Shown: positions 45,246 through 56,699 of the stretch, one piece after another | Position numbering within the stretch: the first letter of the stretch is position 1 | How the letters are laid out: each line of letters opens with the position of its first letter | NCBI RefSeq assembly: GCF_963676685.1 | Contig: NC_092353.1 | Location: 7,096,207-7,160,206, forward strand | Source: Mytilus edulis | Taxonomy: Eukaryota; Mollusca; Bivalvia; Mytilida; Mytilidae | Length of the DNA stretch: 64,000 nt | Direction: 5' to 3' | Program-made: the position numbers and the translations under genes | Notes under the pieces: model-generated | What the model was told of the DNA's origin: nothing | The model's input: the letters and a program-made list of their open reading frames with translations, nothing else | Database searches by the model: none

Positions 45246-45730
45246 TTTTATTCGGGTAGGTCACATTCTTGAGACAAACAAGATACAAACACATACCGGT
45301 ACCATACCCCCGTCTCGTTAAACAATTATAGTGTTAGTAGAATAAACCAGAGCAAGCGAGGCTTGAAGACTACTTAAAAATCTGAGAGAGGCAAAGTTGT
45401 CAAGAAATTTTCATTTCTATCGAAATCAGATTATTTCACCAAAAAAAGCATTGCCCTTAAATGGGGATTATTTAAAATTTTCTTTACTAATGTTTTACGT
45501 GTGTTTACAATCTAATTTAAATTAAAACTCCGCACTTGCTCCTCCTTATTTATATGTCGCGAACGAGGAGCAAGTATCTCTCATGGAATCTTTAAGTTTA
45601 CATACAAATTGAAGGTTTGGAAGGCCATAAAAAAGGGTTCATCCACTAATTGTACAGACAAAATACTTGATTCGAGATAACTTACAATCAGTAGCCGATT
45701 ATTTTCTGAAAACATGTTAATTTTGTTATA

Positions 45731-47125
45731 CCCCAGTCACACTAGGCCACGATCGAACAAAATTGATATTTTAATGATCGTAGTACGATCGTGTAGATCG
45801 CAGTAAGGTCGTATCACGGTCGTGGTGAGATCTTCAAGATCGTGATGAGCGTGGCCAACTTTGAACATGTTCAAAAACAATCGTGGTACGGTCATGGCGA
45901 AATCAAGTCGTAGTAGAAGCGTAGCGAGAGCGCAATAAGGTCATATTAAGATCGCAAAGGTCGCTGTACCATCGTAGCGAGAGCGTGATTCTATTCAGAG
46001 AGACTGCACTACGATTTCACAGCGACGTTATTACGACCTCACTACGACCACCACGTTCTCACCGCGACCCAACTACGCTTCCACTACGACTATACCACAT
46101 TTACACCACGCTGTTCAAGACCAAAGTACGATTCTAGCACGCCCTTGCCGTCCTCATCACGCTCTTCTTATGACCTGACTACATTCATACTACGACCATC
46201 AATCTCATTGTCATTTTCACATAAAATATATTATATATTTCTAGGTTTTGTTTGTCTGTATGTAGTTCTTGTGCATTTTCTCTAACGGCTCAACCATGCT
46301 TCTCGTTTATATAGATTAGACCGTTTGAATGGTTTTATACTAGTAATTTGTTGGCCCCTTTAGAGCTTGCTGTTCGATGTTAGCCAAGTCTCCGTGTTGA
46401 AGGCCGTACCTTGGCTTATAATGGTTTACTTTTATAAATTGTTACTTGGATGGAGAAATGTCTCATTGGCACTCACACCACATCTTCCTATATCTATTGA
46501 CACATCTGTGTCATCTCTGCTATCGTTCATTGAAATATCGTCATTTGAGCTTTATGGACCAGCAATAGGTTGTAATTTAGGTTGGATTAGTCGGTCCGAA
46601 ATCTCTGCTTAATCAGGATTCGTTAATATCAGAGCTCCCTCTGCCTCTACATCAACACCTTCCACCACGTCCACGTGTTCTAGAAGATTTTGGTGGCATG
46701 ACTGTATTGAAAGAAATAGAAGGAATGAAATTGTTTTGATATGGAACACGATGTTGACGTTATTACTGATAACACAGTAAGATCGCGGTATGAACGTAGT
46801 ATAATCGTGGTAAACGCGTACTACAATCGCAGTAAAAGCGTGGTAAAATCGAGTTGCAATCGGATATAACTCGTGGTATTGTCGTAGCGAGAACGTGATG
46901 AACGTAGAAAGATCTTAATAAGCGTAGTGAGGTCGCAGAATAAGCGCGGTGAGAACGTGGCATAATCGTAGCGGGATCGTTTTAGAAGCGTAATGAGGTC
47001 GTAGTAGCATCGTGAAAGCAACGGAATTTTTCATTTTCATGCCGCTCATACCGCGACTCACCACGATCTAAATTTATTTTAGATCGCGGTGAGCGTAGTG
47101 CGATCGTGGTCTAGTGGGACTGGGG
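45731..47125. mobile_element. Terminal-inverted-repeat element with degenerate GATCGTAGT-motif arrays
   Basis: The 25-base ends (45731-45755, CCCCAGTCACACTAGG...; 47101-47125, ...CTAGTGGGACTGGGG) are inverted copies with two mismatches. TTA lies on both sides (45726-45728, 47127-47129), suggesting a PIF/Harbinger-like 3-base target, though the left end carries an extra TA. Inside, 45740-45990 is packed with GATCGTAGTA/GGTCGTGGTGAGA-like words, 46000-46215 with their complements, and 46775-47030 with the forward words again. The middle (46220-46765) holds a family A copy and a stretch whose minus strand reads MPPKSSRTRGRGGR before a stop, possibly a transposase remnant. The element is non-autonomous as it stands. 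Confidence 0.75.
46265..46490 (+). repeat. Family A repeat nested in the inverted-repeat element
   Basis: Blocks TATAGATTAGACCGTT, GTGTTGAAGGCCGTACCTTG and GTCTCATTGGCACTCACACC match the copies at 48650-48860 and 49745-49945. Confidence 0.7.
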
Positions 47126-47129
47126 CTTA

Positions 47130-48179
47130 AGGGAGCAAACATTTAACTTCAAAAGGAAAATGGGGTATGGTATTTGCGCCTGAGTCAGAAATGTTTTCTA
47201 GCACAAAGCACGAACAATTTGATTTAGTTTTTCAACGCTATCGATGAACAGTTATTTTGTTCAAAATTTAACACTGGATTCTGAATTTTGTTTTCTCTTC
47301 TACTTGAACAGAATATTTTTTCATCAATTTGGGAGATTTACTTTTTAAGAAAAAACAACACACCCTTTTTGAAGCTACATATTATAATAGTCGTGTTTGG
47401 CCCCGATTATAAAATTGAATTGTACAAGATAAAATATGTTTGAAATTGTCTTAAAGACATGTTAGAAAGTAAAATTTAACTATTTGCGTCAAAGTTTTAT
47501 TTTAAAGCGTTGATTTCTACATCCAAAATAGGTCAAAATAAGAGATTTTGACGAAATTTGACAAAATTGGCCAGATTTCAACCAAATTTAGGACCAGGAA
47601 ACATAGAGCTCAGGCGTCGACAAACTAAATATTCAAGTTAAACATGTGAAATGTCATTACAAACATTGTGTTCAAAAATCTTTTTTGTCGACGTATGCGC
47701 TCTATGTTTCCTGTCCAATAATCAATGCAAAATTTACCAATTTTCATTGATTTTTCGTGGGAAATCAAAATGAGTACTGTCTGTGACGTCGTCAGTAGAA
47801 CGCAGGAACGTGATTTTTCAACAAATAAGCTTATTTCCTATCTAGTCAATGTATTAGCTATGATTCCTTGTGATATTGGTCAATAAATCCTAATTTGAAA
47901 TTTGAGGTAAAATAGAAGGCCATTTTAGGATCTTATCGAACCTGCTCCTATGAAATGTAACTACTCGACCAAGTTCATTATAGATAGAGATATTTGTAAG
48001 CAGCAAGAATACCCTTGTAGATATCGAAAATGAGCAGGCTAGTGCCGTTCAAAGACAGCACTCGCACCCGCAAAGTGGAAAGGGATTAATATAAGTTGTA
48101 ATAACTTATTTCCCAATCCACTATAAATAAATATGTTAAAACTAAGCTAAGAGGTATAGGGAGAGGGTTGAGATCTCAC
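47130..48179. other. Non-coding stretch with one long inverted repeat
   Basis: No gene seen. It includes the inverted repeat at 47595-47713. The rest is AT-rich and unrecognised. Confidence 0.5.
47595..47713. repeat. Inverted repeat with about 60-base loop
   Basis: CAGGAAACATAGAGC and GTCGACAAA on the left match the complement of TTTGTCGAC and GCTCTATGTTTCCTG on the right. Weaker complementarity continues outward for about 40 bases, so the full palindromic unit may be about 47540-47765. Confidence 0.7.
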
Positions 48180-48860
48180 AAACATGTTTAACCCCGCCGC
48201 ATTTTTGCGCCTGTCCCAAGTCAGGAGCCTCTGGCCTTTGTTAGTCTTGTATTATTTTAATTTTAGTTTCTTGTGTACAATTTGGAAATTAGTATGGCGT
48301 TCATTGTCACTGAGCTAGTATATATTTGTTTAGGGGCCAGCTGAAGGACGCCTCCGGGTGCGGAAATTTCTCGCTACATTGAAGACCTGTTGGTGACCTT
48401 CTGCTGTTGTTTTTTTCTATGGTCGGGTTGTTTTCTCTTTGGCACATTCCCCATTTCCTTTCTCAATTTTATTCACTATATAGAGAAGATGGTTCTGACG
48501 TTTTTAGTATTATGCGATTGGTCAATTTACTTGGTTGATTTCAAGTTTCTTTTTTGTTTGGCTTAACGTTCAGTGGAAACTATTACACGTCAGGAACCTG
48601 ATATTTCAGGAACCTGATGTTCAGTGGTTGTCGTTTGTTGATGTGATTCTCGTTTATATATATATATATATATAATAAGACTGTAGGTTTTCCTGTTTGA
48701 ATAGTTTAACACTTGTCATTTTGAGGCCCTTTATAACTTGCTATTGGTTATGAGTCGAGTTTCCGTGTAGAAGACCGTACTTTGACCTGTAATGGTTTAC
48801 TTTTACAAATTGGGACTTGGATGGATAGTTATCACATTGGCACTCATACCACACATTTTC
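48180..48860 (+). repeat. Two adjoining family A repeat copies
   Basis: 48180-48465 carries TGTTTAACCCCGCCGCATTT, CAGCTGAAGGACGCCTCCGG and GGTCGGGTTGTTTTCTCTTT. About 48590-48860 carries CAGTGGTTGTCGTTTGTTGA and GGCACTCATACCACA. A (TA)n run at 48655-48675 lies within. Confidence 0.7.
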
Positions 48861-49479
48861 CTTAAATCTATACACATTGCGTTTAATCGTCGCGCAATGA
48901 CTATTGTAAATGTTTATCTTGATGAATCTTTTCATTTCAATGTGATATAAGAATCCATTTAAACAGTTGCATCGTAAATACGTTGAATGAAATTAACGTA
49001 ACTTGATACTTTCCAAATCGTTCGAATGGTAAGAACAAAACGATTCGGGGATTGTGTTTTAACCACTATCTAGAAAATAAGAAAATAAATGACCGACAAT
49101 TGTTTTGTGTTTTTGTTTAAAAAAAATCATAATAAGGCTAGACTCGTTTATAAGACATTGATAATTTGTACAAAAGGCAAATTGGGTGGCCAAATAGAGA
49201 TATATCACGTGAAATAGCGAGAAAGTCATAAATTTTCATATCCAACAATTCAAACTTTATGGAGTCGAATACATCAGTACAATGTAGCAACACAGAACAG
49301 ATTCTAAAAAAATCATATATCCTGTCAAACAAGAATCAAGAACTGCGGAAAAAACTGCATGTTCCTAGTACGTGCTTTCAAAAAAAGTAGGAGATACCAT
49401 ACATGCGTTCACGTAACAGATTTGATATGGCGGAAAAAAAACCATCTTAAGTATCAAATAGAAGAAACGATTTGAAACT

Positions 49480-49510
49480 ACATTAACAATATATATATAT
49501 ATATATATAG
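49480..49510. repeat. (AT)n microsatellite
   Basis: An uninterrupted AT dinucleotide run of roughly 20 bases at 49490-49509. Confidence 0.85.
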
Positions 49511-49644
49511 TGTTTATCAATTCCGAACTGCAAAAACATATGATTCAACATATGGTTTCGGTAAAATTCTATATCGTTGGGACTTTTCTGTTTATCAAAT
49601 CGAGGTTTCTGGTAACGTTGATTCATGGCACTCTTCAAAGGAAC

Positions 49645-49945
49645 TTTAAACCCGCTGTAATTGTTTGCACGTGTCCTAAGTCACTGGAATCTGATGTTCA
49701 GTAGTTGTCGTTTGTTGATGTAGTACATAAGTGTTTGTCGTTTCTTTTTTATATAGATTAGACCGTTAGTTTTCCCGTTTGAATGGTTTTACGCTATAGT
49801 ATTTTAGGGCCCTTCATAGCTTGCTGTACGATGTGAGCCAATGCTCCATGTTAAAGACCGTACTTTGACCTATAATGGTTTACTTTTATAAAGTGTGACT
49901 TGGGTGTAGAGTTGTCTAATAGGCACTCATACAACCTCTTCTTAT
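49645..49945 (+). repeat. Family A repeat copy
   Basis: Shares CCCGCTGTAATT-like, GTTCAGTAGTTGTCGTTTGT, ATAGATTAGACCGTTAG, TAGCTTGCTGTACGATG and GGCACTCATACAACC with the copies at 46265 and 48590. Confidence 0.65.
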
Positions 49946-50884
49946 ATCTATTGTTTAATCCATGTTTTCTACTTAATATGAGTTTTGAAATTTACTTTGG
50001 CATCTTTCGCCTCTCTTTTAATGACCATGAGAAACTCTGATTGGTTTTACACAAACACGTGTGCATGAAGTGGCCTAATACGACATATCAGTATTTACCA
50101 TATATGGGACAAAAGCGAGCGAGAGAACAGCATGGTACCACACATACATCCACTAGATAAAGCACACCTACATGTACAGAACATTTACGTAACAGATCAT
50201 TATTAATTAAAATAGAAGAATAGACCATACAAACCAAAACTAATATCAAATATCATTTAATACTTCTAAAAATACCGAATTCGATGTTTTAGTATATAAA
50301 TATAGCAAATTCGATGTTTTAGTATACAAGTATAGCGAAATTAATTTTGTTTAGGTGTTTTGACAGATTTAAAGTACAAAAATAACTTCAAATATTATAC
50401 ATTTTGTTGAAAATTTTACACAAGGGAATCATTTAGCAATTCATGCAGTTGTATAAAGTATTTCGTACATCCCACAATAACATCTGATTGAAATTGTAGA
50501 TGAGGCTTGTCAATAATTCATGATTGTTATTTCAAAACTGTTGATGGAAATCTATTGAATGGTAAAAACGTGCTTGATTTTTTTTATGAATTTACCGATT
50601 CCATTCAAGCTTTCAGATATGAAATATTTAATTTGATATATACATGATATAGCAGCTAATACTAAATTATGTAGAACGCCAACATTGCAATTTAGTATGC
50701 ATTTTTATCTAATTGAAAGGTGAAATTCTGCGAGGGTCGATATAATTGTCACGACGTATTGATTTTTACCCAATGATTTATAAAATCCTTGTTTTCCCCA
50801 AAGGGTCATGTGGCAAATATTTAGGATGAATATTATACGAATCCTCGTTATGGTCGTACATACGTTTATAAATGAGCTGTTGAC

Positions 50885-51490
50885 AAAAATTTTGAATTTT
50901 TGAAATACTAAGGCTTTTCTACAGGAATAGATTACCTTAGTTGTATTTGGCAACACTTTTAGGAATTTTTGGTCCTCAATGCTCTTCAACTTCGTACTTT
51001 ATTTGTCCTTTTTTAACAATTTTTGATTTGAGCGTCACTGATGAGTCCTTTGCAGACAAAACGCGCGTCTGGCGTAAATATGAAATTTTAATCCTGGTAT
51101 CTATGATGAGTTCATTTACCACCAAAGGTTTGATGCCACTGCTGGTGGAGATTTATTTCCCCGAGGGTATCACAAGCCCATTAGTCATCACTTCTGTGTT
51201 GACTTGAGTTATCATTGATATGATATGATATATCATAATTATAAATAAGCTGTTAACAAAATTTTGAATTTTTGAAATACTAAGGCTTTTCTTCATCAGG
51301 ATTAGATTTCCTTTGTTGTATTTGGCAACACTTTTATGAATTTTTGATCCTCAATGCTCTTTAACTTCGTACTTTATTTGGCCTTTTTCACAATTTTGAT
51401 TCGAGCATCACTGATGAATCTTTTGTAGACAAAACGCGCGTCTTGCGTTAATATGAAATTATAATCCTGGTATCTATGATGAGTTTATTC
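50885..51490 (+). repeat. Tandem pair of family B repeats
   Basis: Copies at about 50865-51115 and 51235-51485 share TTTTGAATTTTTGAAATACTAAGGC, TCCTCAATGCTCTT, ACTTCGTACTTTATTTG, AAAACGCGCGTCT and CCTGGTATCTATGATGAGTT. The 120 bases between them include the GGTGGAGATTTATTTCCCCG block shared with 28455-28540. Confidence 0.75.
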
Positions 51491-51944
51491 ACATGTATTG
51501 TATTTCTCTAAGACTTATCGTGTCAACTTTATCAGTATAATACAACACTCAAAGTTTCAATACACGTATACAGAAACCCAAAGAAACTGTTACACTAGAT
51601 GAGGGACAATAGTATAGGTGTCGTAGATAAATCTTTTCATGTCACGTGGTACGATTTCAGCTTCCGTTTGGCAATTTTAAATATTGTTAAAGATTCCACA
51701 GTAAAGCGCCCTACAGTTCACGATGTCATGTGCCCAATTTGGAAAACGTAAACAGATATACGAGTCTTCCATCGGCTTAAGACGGCATGACAGAAGAATT
51801 ATCTTCGGCTCTTAAATGATATTACGGCTCTTATGATATTCCGACAGAACGGACATTCCCCAAAATTGTGTAGGGATTCTTGTACGCTTACTGAGCATTG
51901 AGTACTTGTTAAATGCATACAAATATATATACATACATTGATAA

Positions 51945-52200
51945 ACCCGCCGCATTTTTGCGTAAATCCAAAGTCTTGTATGATTTTAATTCTAGTTTAT
52001 TTTATATATTTTGGAGTTTAGTATGACGTCCATTATCACTGAACTAGTACACATTTTTGTTTGTGGGCCAGCTGAAGCACCCCTCCGGATGTAGTATTTC
52101 TCACTTTATCTAAGACCCATTGGTGGCCTTCGGCTGTTTTCTGCTCTTTGGTCGGGTTGTTGTCTCTTTGACACATTCCCCATTTCCATTCTCAATTATT
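51945..52200 (+). repeat. Family A repeat copy
   Basis: CCCGCCGCATTTTTGCG, GGGCCAGCTGAAGCACCCCT, GGTCGGGTTGTTGTCTCTTT and CCCCATTTCCATTCTCAAT match 48190-48465. Confidence 0.7.
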
Positions 52201-52679
52201 TTATACATGCATGCAACAATTTAAACAGCTTCACATCAAAAGTTAATTTGTTGCAAGTTACTTTCTAGTTGCGATAAACCTGGCATGAAGCTGTATACAT
52301 ATTAAGCATCGTCGTTCTGCCAAACAACCTATCATTGATAATTGTAAAATACTGTTATTATTTTCCATTCTAACATGACGTCCTTCAAACGCTTTGAGTA
52401 CACACCCGTGGTAAAATATGAATATATTGCTTGGGCTTTTCCAATTGTTCTCCCACGTCATATGCTTTTTTTTATGAATGAGGTAATCGACGTCATAGAA
52501 CGATGACGTTAGAATAGAAGCATTTAAGGTAAAAACATGCTTTTGAAACCGAAAATCCTCACAACAAGGAAACGTAAACAAACGATGCTAAAATGAGGTA
52601 ATATGAGGCAGGCATAACCTGTGAATGGGGACGAAGTCTGTATGTATTATTTTCTTACCTAGCTCAAACATGTTAATAA

Positions 52680-52977
52680 GGCAGCAACCATTTGATTTTC
52701 TGGGGGGGGGGGGGGGGGGGGGGGGCTATGGTTTTTTTTGGAAAAAAAAGTTTGTTTCCAGTTTTTGGAGAAAAAAATAATTTGTTTTTGATTCTTAGAA
52801 AAAAAAATTGTTTGTTTCACCCTCAGCTGCCACTATATGTAATGCTAAAATTGAAAGAAAAAAATTGTTTTCGACTTGTCGTGAAAAAAATAGATTGTTT
52901 TTCGCCGCAGGCGGAAAAAAAAATTTGTCCAGAAAAAAAAACCATAGCCCCCCCCAGAAAATCAAATGGTTGCTGCC
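52680..52977. mobile_element. MITE-like inverted-repeat element with TAA target duplication
   Basis: The ends are inverted: GGCAGCAACCATTTGATTTT on the left (52680) and its complement on the right (ending 52977), continuing through a G/C run and CTATGGTTTTTTTT, about 50 bases per arm. TAA flanks both sides (52677-52679, 52978-52980), as in PIF/Harbinger-type elements. The left arm's G run has expanded to over 20 bases. Open frames through it are artefacts of the simple sequence. Confidence 0.85.
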
Positions 52978-53119
52978 TAAAGGAAACGGAAATACGTGAC
53001 GTTGTTTAAATTATGACGTCAAATTCAATGTAAACAAAAGAAACGCTTCCATCAGGTAACGTTTTTTTCAAATCAAACAATTATTAAAAATGAAATTGTA
53101 TTGAGTTCCAATCTTATAT

Positions 53120-53219
53120 NNNNNNNNNNNNNNNNNNNNNNNNNNNNNNNNNNNNNNNNNNNNNNNNNNNNNNNNNNNNNNNNNNNNNNNNNNNNNNNNN
53201 NNNNNNNNNNNNNNNNNNN
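53120..53219. other. Assembly gap (100 N)
   Basis: A run of exactly 100 N, the usual placeholder for a gap of unknown size. It lies at the edge of the satellite array, so the array is probably longer than shown. Confidence 0.99.
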
Positions 53220-56200
53220 CATCATAAAAGCCTAGAAAACCAACATAAAGGCAAATATCCATAAGAGTGAAAATATTCTCCCAGTACCGCCCAGGCATGT
53301 CATTGGGGTATACTTTAGCTCAAACTAATGTTTAGGGTGTCTACTACATACCTGAAACTTTATTTATACTAAAATACGTGAACGTAAGCCAAACAAATAT
53401 TTAATCGACCTCTACCCCCAATTTGGATAGCCAGACGCCAATATTGACCGTACCGTCCCCAGATCTTTCCACCCTAGGGAACAAACTGAGTGTATCATTG
53501 GTCTATACAAGGTGTCATTGTCATCGTAAAGGCCTTGGCTAACTTAAAGATGTGTTTTCTAACATTAATAGGTGCTTCATTAAGCGGAAATTACGATGAA
53601 CCATCATAAAAGCATAGAAAACCAACATAAAGACAAATATCCATAAGAGTGAAAATCTTCCCCCAGCACCGCCCAGGCATGCCATTGGGGTATATTATAG
53701 CTCAAACTAAAGCTAAGTGTGTCTACTACATGCCTGAATCTTTATTTATACTAAAATATGTGGAGGTAAGCTAAAAAAATATTTAATCGACCTCTACCCC
53801 CAATTTGGATAGCAAGACGCCAATATTGACCGTACCGTCCCCGGATATTTTCACCCTAGGGAACAAACTGAGTGTATCATTGGTCTATACAAGGTGTCAT
53901 TTTCATCGTAAAGGCCTTGGCTAACTAAAAGATGTGTTTTCCAACATAAATAGTTCCTCATTAGGCGGAAAACATGATAAACCATCATAAAAGCCTAGAA
54001 AACCAACATAAAAGCAACTACCCATAAGAGTGAAAATCTTCCCCCAGCACCGCCCAGACATGCCATTGGGGTATACTATAGCTCAAACTAAAATTCAGGG
54101 TGTCTACTACATGCCTGAATCTTTATTTATGCTAAAATATGTGGAGGTCAGCCAAAAAAATATTTAATCGACCCCTACCCCCAATTTGGATAGCCAGACA
54201 ACAATATTGACCATACCAACCCCGGATCTTTTCACCCTAGGGACCAAACTGAGCATATCATTGGTCTATACAAGTTGTCATTTTCACCGTAAAGGCCTTG
54301 GCTAACTTTAAGATGTGTTTTCCAACATAAATAGTTGCCTTTCTAAAAGGAAAACACGATAAACCATCATAAAAGCCTAGAAAACCAACATAAAGGCAAC
54401 TACACATAAGAGTGAAAATATTCCCCCAGCACCGCCCAGGCATGCCATTGTGGTATCATATAGCTCAAACTGGAGCTAAGGGTGTCTACTACATGCCTGA
54501 ATCTTTATTTATACTAAAATATGTGCAGGTAAGCCAAAAACATATTTAATCGACCCCTACCCCCAATTTGGATAGCCAGACAACAATATTGACCATACCA
54601 ACCCCGGATCTTTTCACCCTAGGGACCAAACTGAGCATATCATTGGTCTATACAAGGTGTCATTTTCACCGTAAAGGCCTTGGCTAACTTTAAGATGTGT
54701 TTTCCAACATAAATATTTGCCTTTCTAAAAGGAAAACACGATAAACCATCATAAAAGCCTAGAAAACCAACATAAAGGCAACTACCCATAAGAGTGAAAA
54801 TCTTCCCCCAGCACCGCCCAGACATGCCATTGGGGTATACCATAGCTCAAACTGGAGCTAAGGGTGTCTACTACATGCCTGAATCTTTATTTATGCTAAA
54901 ATATGTGCAGGTAAGCCAAAAAAATATTTAATCGACCCCTACCCCCAATTTGGATAGCCAGACAACAATATTGACCATACCAACCCCGGATCTTTTCACC
55001 ATAGGGACCAAACTGAGCATATCATTGGTCTATACAAGGTGTCATTTTCACCGTAAAGGCCTTGGCTAACTTTAAGATGTGTTTTCCAACATAAATAGTT
55101 GTCTTTCTAAAAGGAAAACACGATAAACCATCATAAAAGCCTAGAAAACCAACATAAAGGCAACTACACATAAGAGTGAAAATATTCCCCCAGCACCGCC
55201 CAGGCATGCCATTGTGGTATCATATAGCTCAAACTGGAGCTAAGGGTGTCTACTACATGCCTGAATCTTTATTTATACTAAAATATGTGCAGGTAAGCCA
55301 AAAACATATTTAATCGACCCCTACCCCCAATTTGGATAGCCAGACAACAATATTGACCATACCAACCCCGGATCTTTTCACCCTAGGGACCAAACTGAGC
55401 ATATCATTGGTCTATACAAGGTGTCATTTTCACCGTAAAGGCCTTGGCTAACTTTAAGATGTGTTTTCCAACATAAATATTTGCCTTTCTAAAAGGAAAA
55501 CACGATAAACCATCATAAAAGCCTAGAAAACCAACATAAAGGCAACTACCCATAAGAGTGAAAATCTTCCCCCAGCACCGCCCAGACATGCCATTGGGGT
55601 ATACCATAGCTCAAACTGGAGCTAAGGGTGTCTACTACATGCCTGAATCTTTATTTATGCTAAAATATGTGCAGGTAAGCCAAAAAAATATTTAATCGAC
55701 CCCTACCCCCAATTTGGCTAGCCAGACAACAATATTGACCATACCATCCCCGGATCTTTTCACCCTAGGGACCAAACTGAGCTTATCATTGGTCTATACA
55801 AGGTGTCATTTTCATCGTAAAGGCCTTGGCAAACTTTAAGATGTGTTTTCCAACATAAATAGGTGCATTATCAAGCGAAAAACACGTTAAACCACCATAA
55901 AAGCCTAGAAACCCAACATAAAGTCAACTACCCATAACAGTGAAAATCTTCCCTCGGCATCGCTCAGGCATGCCATTGGGGTATAATATAGCTCAAACTG
56001 GAGCTAAGGGTGTCTACTACATGCCTGTATCTTTATTTATACTAAAATATGTGCAGGTAAGCCAAAAAAAAATATTTAATCGACCCCAACCCCCAATTTG
56101 GATAGCCAGACAACAATATTGACCATACCATCCCCGGATCTTTTCACCCTAGGGACCAAACTGAGCTTATCATTGGTCTATACAAGGTGTCATTTTCCTC

Positions 56201-56699
56201 GTAAAGGCCTTGGCTAACTGAAAGATGTGTTTTCCAACATAAAGAGTTCCTCATTAAGTGGAAAACACGATAAACCATCATAAAAGCCTAGAAAACCAAC
56301 ATAAAGGCAAATTTCCATTAAAGTGAAAATATTCCCCTAGCACCGCCCAGACATGCCATTGGGGTATATTATAGCTCAAACTAAAGCTAAGTGTGTATAC
56401 TACATGACTGAATCTTTATTTATACTAAAATATGTGCAGGTAAGCCAAAACAAATATTTAATCGACCCCTACCCCCAATTTGGATAGCCAGACAACAATA
56501 TTGACCATACCAACCCCGGATCTTTTCACCCTAGGGACCAAACTGAGCATGTCATTGGTCTATACAAGATGTCATTTTCATCGTAAAGGCCTTGGCTAAC
56601 TGAAAGATGTGTTTTTCAACATAAATAGGTTTCTCATTAAGCGGAAAACACGATAAGCCATCATCAAAGCCTATAAAACCAACATAAAGGCAACTACCG
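53220..56699. repeat. Satellite array, 382-base period, about nine units
   Basis: The anchor CCGCCCAG(G/A)CATG(C/T)CATTG recurs with CAT at 53296, 53678, 54059, 54441, 54823, 55205, 55587, 55969 and 56352, giving spacings of 381-383. Other conserved words are CCCCCAATTTGGATAGCCAGAC, CACCCTAGGGA and GGTGTCTACTACATGCCTGA. Units at 54441-54823 and 55205-55587 are almost identical, as are those at 54823-55205 and 55587-55969, so a 764-base dimer is repeated. The array begins in or before the gap and stops abruptly at about 56699. Confidence 0.96.

Noticed and set aside
52258..52581. 107-codon minus-strand frame, and a 43-codon plus-strand frame inside it (MTSFKRFEYTPVVKYEYIAW...)
   Set aside because: Both look faintly protein-like but have no recognisable domain, no splice context and no second copy. 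Left uncalled.
52692..53009. Lys/Phe-rich open frame of 105 codons
   Set aside because: Runs through a G run and A/T runs of a MITE and continues past its end; no protein-like composition.
53220..56699. CRISPR-like regular repeats
   Set aside because: The 382-base units are contiguous satellite monomers without spacers, in animal DNA.
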